DNA of 10,330 nt from Xanthobacteraceae bacterium (GTDB lineage Bacteria > Pseudomonadota > Alphaproteobacteria > Rhizobiales > Xanthobacteraceae). Of this stretch, positions 6,675 through 10,330 are shown piece after piece; position 1 is the first letter of the stretch, and the number at the start of each line of letters is the position of its first letter. Where the stretch lies: assembly GCA_030043175.1 (NCBI GenBank), contig JASHYD010000358.1, positions 1 through 10,330 on the forward strand, given 5' to 3'. Both the position numbers and the translations under genes were made by a program. The notes below the pieces were generated by a model. The model saw nothing but the letters and a program-made list of their open reading frames with translations, was not told the DNA's origin and did no database searches.

Positions 6675-7108
6675 GGTCAAAAAACCGGAACGCTCTAGAA
6701 TCTCTCGGTTATCCACTGCCAGGATGGGATTTCGATGACGCCGTAGGTCGGCTCGAGGGAGGCAGTCATTGGTTGGGCACGCATGCTGGCGTACGTCACT
6801 GGGACGATGGACCAAGAACTGCTGGCGCGGAATGAATATTTGAGCGCCGAGAACCGCATTGTGAAAGCCCAGTTGAATGGACGCTTGAAGCGCTCCAGGC
6901 TTGGTGAAATCGGGCATCGGCTCGGGCGCACGGCTCTCGCCGAGGTCACAACTATGGCTAGGCCCGACACCATCCTGGCCTGCTATCGCAAGCTGGTCGC
7001 CCACAAATTCGATGGCTCGAAAGCTCGTGCCGCGAGCGATTGGGCGGGCTCCTGCGTTATTATCATCAGGAGGCCGCATGAAAAGCCGGTCAGATGAGTT
7101 TTTTGACC
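6675..7108 (+). mobile_element. Internally deleted insertion sequence bounded by 11-bp inverted repeats
   Basis: GGTCAAAAAAC at 6675-6685 and its exact reverse complement GTTTTTTGACC at 7098-7108 flank a transposase relic. The right copy begins 16 bases after the transposase stop and the left copy ends 97 bases before its start, as expected for terminal repeats of an IS. The element is only about 434 bp, far too short for a working IS of this kind, because the transposase core is missing. No target-site duplication is evident next to the two ends. The ends are inferred from the repeat and its position, not from a known element. Confidence 0.55.
6783..7081 (+). pseudogene. Integrase-type (DDE) transposase relic: N-terminus joined to C-terminus
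   Basis: From ATG 6783 the frame reads MLAYVTGTMDQELLARNEYL, then RLGEIGHRLGRTALAEV and RPDTILACYRKLVAHKFDGS. This is the N-terminal DNA-binding part of a transposase with an integrase core, common in rhizobia and other soil bacteria. At about 7021-7028 it passes directly, in another frame, to CRERLGGLLRYYHQEAA and TGA 7079-7081, the characteristic last residues of the same family. Roughly 200 or more residues carrying the catalytic Asp-Asp-Glu are missing. Part of the N-terminal region (after NGRLKR) also looks shortened. It cannot encode an active enzyme. Confidence 0.8.
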
Positions 7109-7421
7109 AAACGGGATTTGGGTCGCCTCGACCTGGAAACAGAACCTGGAACTGGTCGCAGCTCTGAGCTCGTTGTGCGAGGCAACCCCGACGTGGCGCC
7201 CCCTCCCTGCAACGGCGGCATTGGCGGAAAATCCGCAGCTTTCGCGATGGATGACGGTTCGGACTCCTCGGACCATTCGAGAAAAATATTGAGCGTTGCG
7301 GCGGGCGGGTTCAGATAAAGGTCCTTGCTAACCGTTGCGGAACACTGCGGCCTCGTCGTTGGCAGTCGAGCACACTGGAGCTCGATAGGGAATACAATCA
7401 TTGCGTGGCGCCACGAATGAT
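7109..7421. other. Gene-free stretch between the IS relic and the dehydrogenase
   Basis: An open plus-strand frame at 7094-7318 (MSFLTKRDLGRLDLETEPG...) and a 29-codon frame at 7078-7167 preceded by AGGAGG both overlap the IS end. Neither shows a family motif, and the AGGAGG is also part of the transposase tail codons. I do not call either a gene. The stretch ends in a double hairpin. Confidence 0.4.
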
Positions 7422-7451
7422 CTACCTCTCCCCGCTTGCGGGGAAAGGTAG
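7399..7451. repeat. Double hairpin, REP-like, after the dehydrogenase gene
   Basis: A first stem centres on the 12-bp palindrome CGTGGCGCCACG (7404-7415), extended by CATT/AATG. Next, 7422-7451 folds as CTACCTcTCCCCGC, TT, GCGGGGAaAGGTAG, with 14-bp arms and one mismatch. It begins 14 bases beyond the dehydrogenase stop codon (7466). The minus-strand side has no T-run, so it resembles dispersed REP-type elements known in rhizobia more than a standard terminator, though it may still stop or protect the transcript. Confidence 0.6.
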
Positions 7452-7465
7452 ATGCGGCGACTTTA

Positions 7466-9238
7466 TTATAAGGCGAACACGTACAGCATGGAGGCTGGCG
7501 CCATGTTCTTGATCTCCGGCGCCAACCCGTAGATGTTGATGTTCTGGCGCGAGCCTGCGAGCACCGCCACAAATTGCTTTCCGTTCACTGAATAGGTGAT
7601 TGGCGGCGCGTTGATGCCGGTGCCGATATTGAAACTCCACACCTGCTTCAGGGTCCTTGCATCATACGCCCCGAAGGTGCCGTCGGCCTCACCGATGAAT
7701 ACCAGGCTTCCCGCAGTCGCGAGCGCGCCGCCATAGTTGGGGTAGTCCATCTTCAGTGACGTCTTGGTCTCCCCGGTAACGGGATCGACCGCCTTCAGGC
7801 TACCGTAGAGCCGCTGAACCGTCTTGGCGCTGCCGCCTGTGAAACGCTCCCGTACTTTCGAGGGGCCGCCCTGGTCCTCCATGTCCTTCTGCTCAACGGT
7901 CTCGATGGTATTGCAGCCCTCGATCGAGGGAATGAACATGAGGCCCAGTTCCGGATTATAGGCGGATGGCTCCCAGTTCTTGCCGCCCACATTCGACGGG
8001 CAGGTGCGCGCCGAGGGCTGCCCGCGCATACCGTGCGAGCCCGCCGCATAGACCTGGATATCGGTGCTAGGATTGTAGTTGAGCGGGCGGCCGGTCTTGG
8101 GATCAAGGCCGGGGGTCCAGTTCAGCTCATCGACATACTGCTTGCCGGCGACGAATGAGCCGTTGGTGCGGTCGAGCGCGTAGAAGAAGCCGTTGCGGGC
8201 AGCGTGAACGACGAGCTTGCGATCCTCGCCATTGACCTTGGCGTTGATGATCGGATGCTCGGAAATTTCATCATAGTCATAAGGGTCTTGCGGCGTGTAC
8301 TGGAAGCCCCACTTAATCTTGCCGTCGTTCGGGCTGATGGCAAGCACGCTTGCGGCCCATTTGTTGTCGCCCGGGCGGTATTGGATGTCATAATCCGGGC
8401 CTGCGTTGCCGACGCCCTGGTAGAAGGTGTCGGATTCCGGATCGTACGTCGCGGTCTCCCAGATTGAGCCGCCGCCGTGCTTCCAGCGCTCCTTGCCGTC
8501 CTTCCAGGTCTCGTTACCGGGTTCGCCGGTTCCCGGGATCGTGTAGGTGCGCCACGCGGACTTGCCGGTGTTGAGGTCGGTCGCCTCGATGTAACCGCGG
8601 ATGCCGAATTCGCCGCCGGCGGCGCCCACGATGGCGAGATCACGCACGATCAGGGGCGCGATGGTCAACGTCTCGCCGATGGCGGGTTCAGCGATCTTGC
8701 GCTCCCACACCACTTCGCCCGTCTGCTTGTTGATCGCGAACATGCGGCCATCAAGCGCGATTGAGATCACTTTGTCCTTCCACAGCGCGACGCCGCGGTT
8801 GTTGACGCCGCAGCAGGCGACGTCGCCCGCCCAAGCGCGGTCTGTGCCGGGGTCCATCTTCCACTTGATGACGCCCTTCTTGCCTGCGGTGACGTCGATT
8901 GCGTAGACGGAGCCCCAACCGTCCGGCACGTACATGATGCCATCCTCGACCAGCGGCGTCGCTTCGAGGGCGCCGGACGCATAACGCCCGCCGCTCTGGA
9001 ATCCGCCTAGCGCTACCGTGAATACGGGCTTGAGGTTCTTGACGGTGTCGGTGTTGATCTCCTTGAGCAGCGAGAATCGATGCCCTTGGTAATTGCCGTG
9101 GTGTAGCAGCCAGTTCTGCGGCTCGCGTTGTGGATTAAGGAGGCGCTCATTGGTTACATCGGCGCCGCGTGCCGGCGTGAGCGCGGTTGCTATCAGTAGC
9201 GCACCCACCACGTTTCCCATAACGGACTTGCTATTCAT
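7466..9238 (-). CDS. PQQ-dependent alcohol dehydrogenase, methanol/ethanol family, lanthanide-type active site
   Basis: An intact 590-residue periplasmic quinoprotein oxidising primary alcohols with PQQ. Signal peptide at residues 1-26 (VVGALLIATALTPARGA). The eight-bladed propeller shows WxxxDPxT-type and KxxW tryptophan-docking motifs. Vicinal cysteines Cys142-Cys143 (DVACCGVNNRG) form the disulfide ring over PQQ. Metal and PQQ ligands by alignment with methanol dehydrogenase MxaF: Glu210 (GGEFGIRGY, its Glu177), Asn278 (GVGNAGP, its Asn261), Asp321 (catalytic Asp303). Asp323 in PYDYDEISE sits where calcium enzymes have Ala or Ser and XoxF/PedH lanthanide enzymes have Asp. There is no CxxCH, so it needs a separate electron acceptor. 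The ATG at 9238 is chosen because the signal peptide follows it and AAGGGA lies 7 bases upstream. Substrate and exact subclass (XoxF or ethanol type) are not decided. Confidence 0.95.
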   Translation of the reverse strand: MNSKSVMGNVVGALLIATALTPARGADVTNERLLNPQREPQNWLLHHGNYQGHRFSLLKEINTDTVKNLKPVFTVALGGFQSGGRYASGALEATPLVEDGIMYVPDGWGSVYAIDVTAGKKGVIKWKMDPGTDRAWAGDVACCGVNNRGVALWKDKVISIALDGRMFAINKQTGEVVWERKIAEPAIGETLTIAPLIVRDLAIVGAAGGEFGIRGYIEATDLNTGKSAWRTYTIPGTGEPGNETWKDGKERWKHGGGSIWETATYDPESDTFYQGVGNAGPDYDIQYRPGDNKWAASVLAISPNDGKIKWGFQYTPQDPYDYDEISEHPIINAKVNGEDRKLVVHAARNGFFYALDRTNGSFVAGKQYVDELNWTPGLDPKTGRPLNYNPSTDIQVYAAGSHGMRGQPSARTCPSNVGGKNWEPSAYNPELGLMFIPSIEGCNTIETVEQKDMEDQGGPSKVRERFTGGSAKTVQRLYGSLKAVDPVTGETKTSLKMDYPNYGGALATAGSLVFIGEADGTFGAYDARTLKQVWSFNIGTGINAPPITYSVNGKQFVAVLAGSRQNINIYGLAPEIKNMAPASMLYVFAL

Positions 9239-9706
9239 GTCGCTTTCCCTTTCTGCGCGACGGGCCCGGCACAACTGGAGCAGATTCCGATATCATTAAA
9301 TCACGCTTCTCCGGCATGCCCGCGCTTATCGAATGCTTGTTGCGGGCATCCAGGGGCGGGGGCATGAGGAAAAGATCAAGGCCGCGCTCATTTAGGATGG
9401 TGAGCTTACCACACTCCAGGACCGATGAAATACGATCATTTGATGAAAACGGGCTACCCCGATCGGCTGCCCCATTGCTTCGCTACCGCCGATGTCGCTG
9501 GAAAAGATACCGCAACGGATTCTAACGTGGACGACGCAATCGCGGCGGGCGAATTTGAGCCAGACGAATATCTTTTCTTGGCCCGGGCTGTATCCAAGGC
9601 TGCCGTCGTCAGCATCCACCCAGGAGCTATAAGGGGATAAGATCCTACGTAGGGCGGACCGGCGCGGTGGTACCAGTCGGTGTCCAAACCTACCACCAGC
9701 CCCCAC
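9239..9706. other. Upstream region of the dehydrogenase with one weak plus-strand frame
   Basis: It must hold the promoter of the dehydrogenase, but I see no convincing -35/-10 pair. A plus-strand frame 9425-9640 encodes 71 residues (MKYDHLMKTGYPDRLPHCFA, then an acidic DDAIAAGEFEPDEYLFLARA). It has AGGA only about 4 bases from the ATG and no recognised family. It could be a small protein or chance. Confidence 0.35.
9316..9349. promoter_or_regulatory. Inverted repeat in the dehydrogenase leader
   Basis: ATGCCCGC (9316-9323) and GCGGGCAT (9342-9349) are perfect 8-bp arms with an 18-base gap, 78 bases upstream of the dehydrogenase start. It could be a regulator site or a leader stem; there is nothing to choose between them. 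Confidence 0.35.
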
Positions 9707-9778
9707 ATCAGCAAGGCTGGCCAGTTTGGCGGGATTGGTTTCGCCGCCAATCAGCGCCTCAATCAAAGCGCGTGCTGG
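9707..9778 (-). pseudogene. Fragment of an IS110-type transposase
   Basis: The frame reads PARALIEALIGGETNPAKLA then SLAD, which matches the conserved RAxIEALIxGETxPxxLAxLA segment in the middle of IS110-family transposases. About 24 codons match; after SLAD the sequence leaves the family (expected R-R-I/V-K-A). No other part of an IS110 element is seen nearby. Confidence 0.5.
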
Positions 9779-9916
9779 TCCATCCGCCGGTCGAGAACCT
9801 GCTCACCGGGGTTAGTGAACGTATATCGAGCACCGCTCCGGACACGTCTCAGTTTGATATCAAGCGAATCTCGGCGCCGCTTTGCAAAAAGGCGCGCGGT
9901 TATGTCAGTTGCCACC

Positions 9917-10216
9917 TCACTTGCGATGCTTGAAACCGAGATGACGAATCTTGGAATCTGAGAAGGAGGCCACTTCTTTGCCAGTCAGAACGTAGACAAG
10001 GAGCCTCAGAACGAAGTGGAGAACCACGACGGCAAGGCCCCCAAGAAGTACATAACCACCCAAGACAAGGAACGGTAGCGCGTTAAGACTCCAGAGGCCT
10101 TCCACCACCCCTGCATTTGGCAATGGGCGCTGGGAACCGATGATCAGGCCAATCAGAACCGCTACACCGCCTGCTACCGCCATTGTTGTTCCGATCCACA
10201 ACAACGTCCTGTCCAT
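9917..10216 (-). CDS. Small integral membrane protein, unknown function
   Basis: A 99-residue protein with ATG 10216, 7 bases after a perfect AGGAGG (10224-10229), so a real gene. Residues 5-27 form one membrane span (LLWIGTTMAVAGGVAVLIGL); after a short loop (SQRPLPNAGVVEGLWSLNAL), residues 47-77 form a second long hydrophobic stretch (LPFLVLGGYVLLGGLAVVVL, then HFVLRLLVYVL). The tail (EVASFSDSKIRHLGFKHRK) is basic and probably cytoplasmic. The arrangement recalls small hypothetical inner-membrane proteins; I recognise no family. It has no apparent link to the oxidation cluster, from which it is separated by about 680 bases of non-coding DNA. Confidence 0.75.
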   Translation of the reverse strand: MDRTLLWIGTTMAVAGGVAVLIGLIIGSQRPLPNAGVVEGLWSLNALPFLVLGGYVLLGGLAVVVLHFVLRLLVYVLTGKEVASFSDSKIRHLGFKHRK

Positions 10217-10223
10217 GCTAGCT

Positions 10224-10229
10224 CCTCCT
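10224..10229 (-). promoter_or_regulatory. Ribosome binding site of the small membrane protein
   Basis: A perfect AGGAGG 7 bases before the ATG at 10216; it supports both the gene and the start. Confidence 0.65.
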
Positions 10230-10330
10230 CGTCACAGATTAGCTTGGTTAGGACGTTGTTATCGCCTCTGTCTAAAGCGTTCACGGCGGCCAGTCTGGCG
10301 CGCTGGAAGGCGGCGCTAGGCGTTGCTTAG

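Noticed and set aside
7078..7167. 29-codon frame after a perfect AGGAGG (MKSRSDEFFDQTGFG...)
   Set aside because: The AGGAGG is formed by the last transposase codons, and the frame crosses the IS terminal repeat; no sign of a conserved peptide.
10217..10326. Minus-strand frame reading ...LICDEEELAWTG... that overlaps the membrane protein start
   Set aside because: Rare codons for this genome, a stop at the window edge, only a possible GTG start and no recognised family.

Overview
The window looks like a piece of an alphaproteobacterial genome, most likely Rhizobiales and Bradyrhizobium-like. This is inferred from the high-GC coding, the family types (short secreted YVTN protein, PQQ alcohol dehydrogenase, carboxypeptidase-regulatory-like protein with one heme site) and ClpA-type sequence close to what I know from that group. 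No rRNA, tRNA or CRISPR array was seen. Almost every gene is on the minus strand. Only three genes appear intact, and most of the rest are recognisable but broken.

Left third (1-3526), a decaying region: the N-terminal half of a secreted esterase running off the left edge with a frame break after its signal region; a 31-codon tail of a probable LysR-type regulator; a ClpA-type N-terminal (Clp repeat) domain followed by a GNAT acetyltransferase; and a small plus-strand protein of the DTWH type with two compensating frameshifts. If two exact 8-bp tandem duplications are removed, the Clp domain and the GNAT become one continuous frame of 336 codons including the stop, interrupted only by one amber codon. 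This suggests an ancestral Clp-N/GNAT fusion protein. Other short tandem duplications lie in the spacers here.

Middle and right (3465-9238), a periplasmic oxidation cluster on the minus strand, read right to left. First is an intact PQQ-dependent alcohol dehydrogenase whose active site carries the Asp-Tyr-Asp signature of lanthanide-dependent enzymes. Then comes an IS relic, then a YVTN beta-propeller protein broken by two one-base insertions. Last is an intact 722-residue secreted protein that joins a carboxypeptidase-like regulatory domain, one CxxCH heme site and a propeller-like C-terminal half; it ends at a hairpin terminator. The likely division of labour (inference) is that the dehydrogenase oxidises an alcohol in the periplasm and the heme protein may take or relay the electrons. 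No separate cytochrome, PQQ synthesis or regulator gene is present.

The IS relic (about 6675-7108) keeps the start and the last residues of an integrase-type transposase but has lost the catalytic core. It is bounded by an 11-bp perfect inverted repeat, and one end lies 10 bp from the YVTN start codon.

Right edge (9239-10330): a leader region with an inverted repeat, a short fragment of an IS110-type transposase, and an intact 99-residue membrane protein of unknown function.
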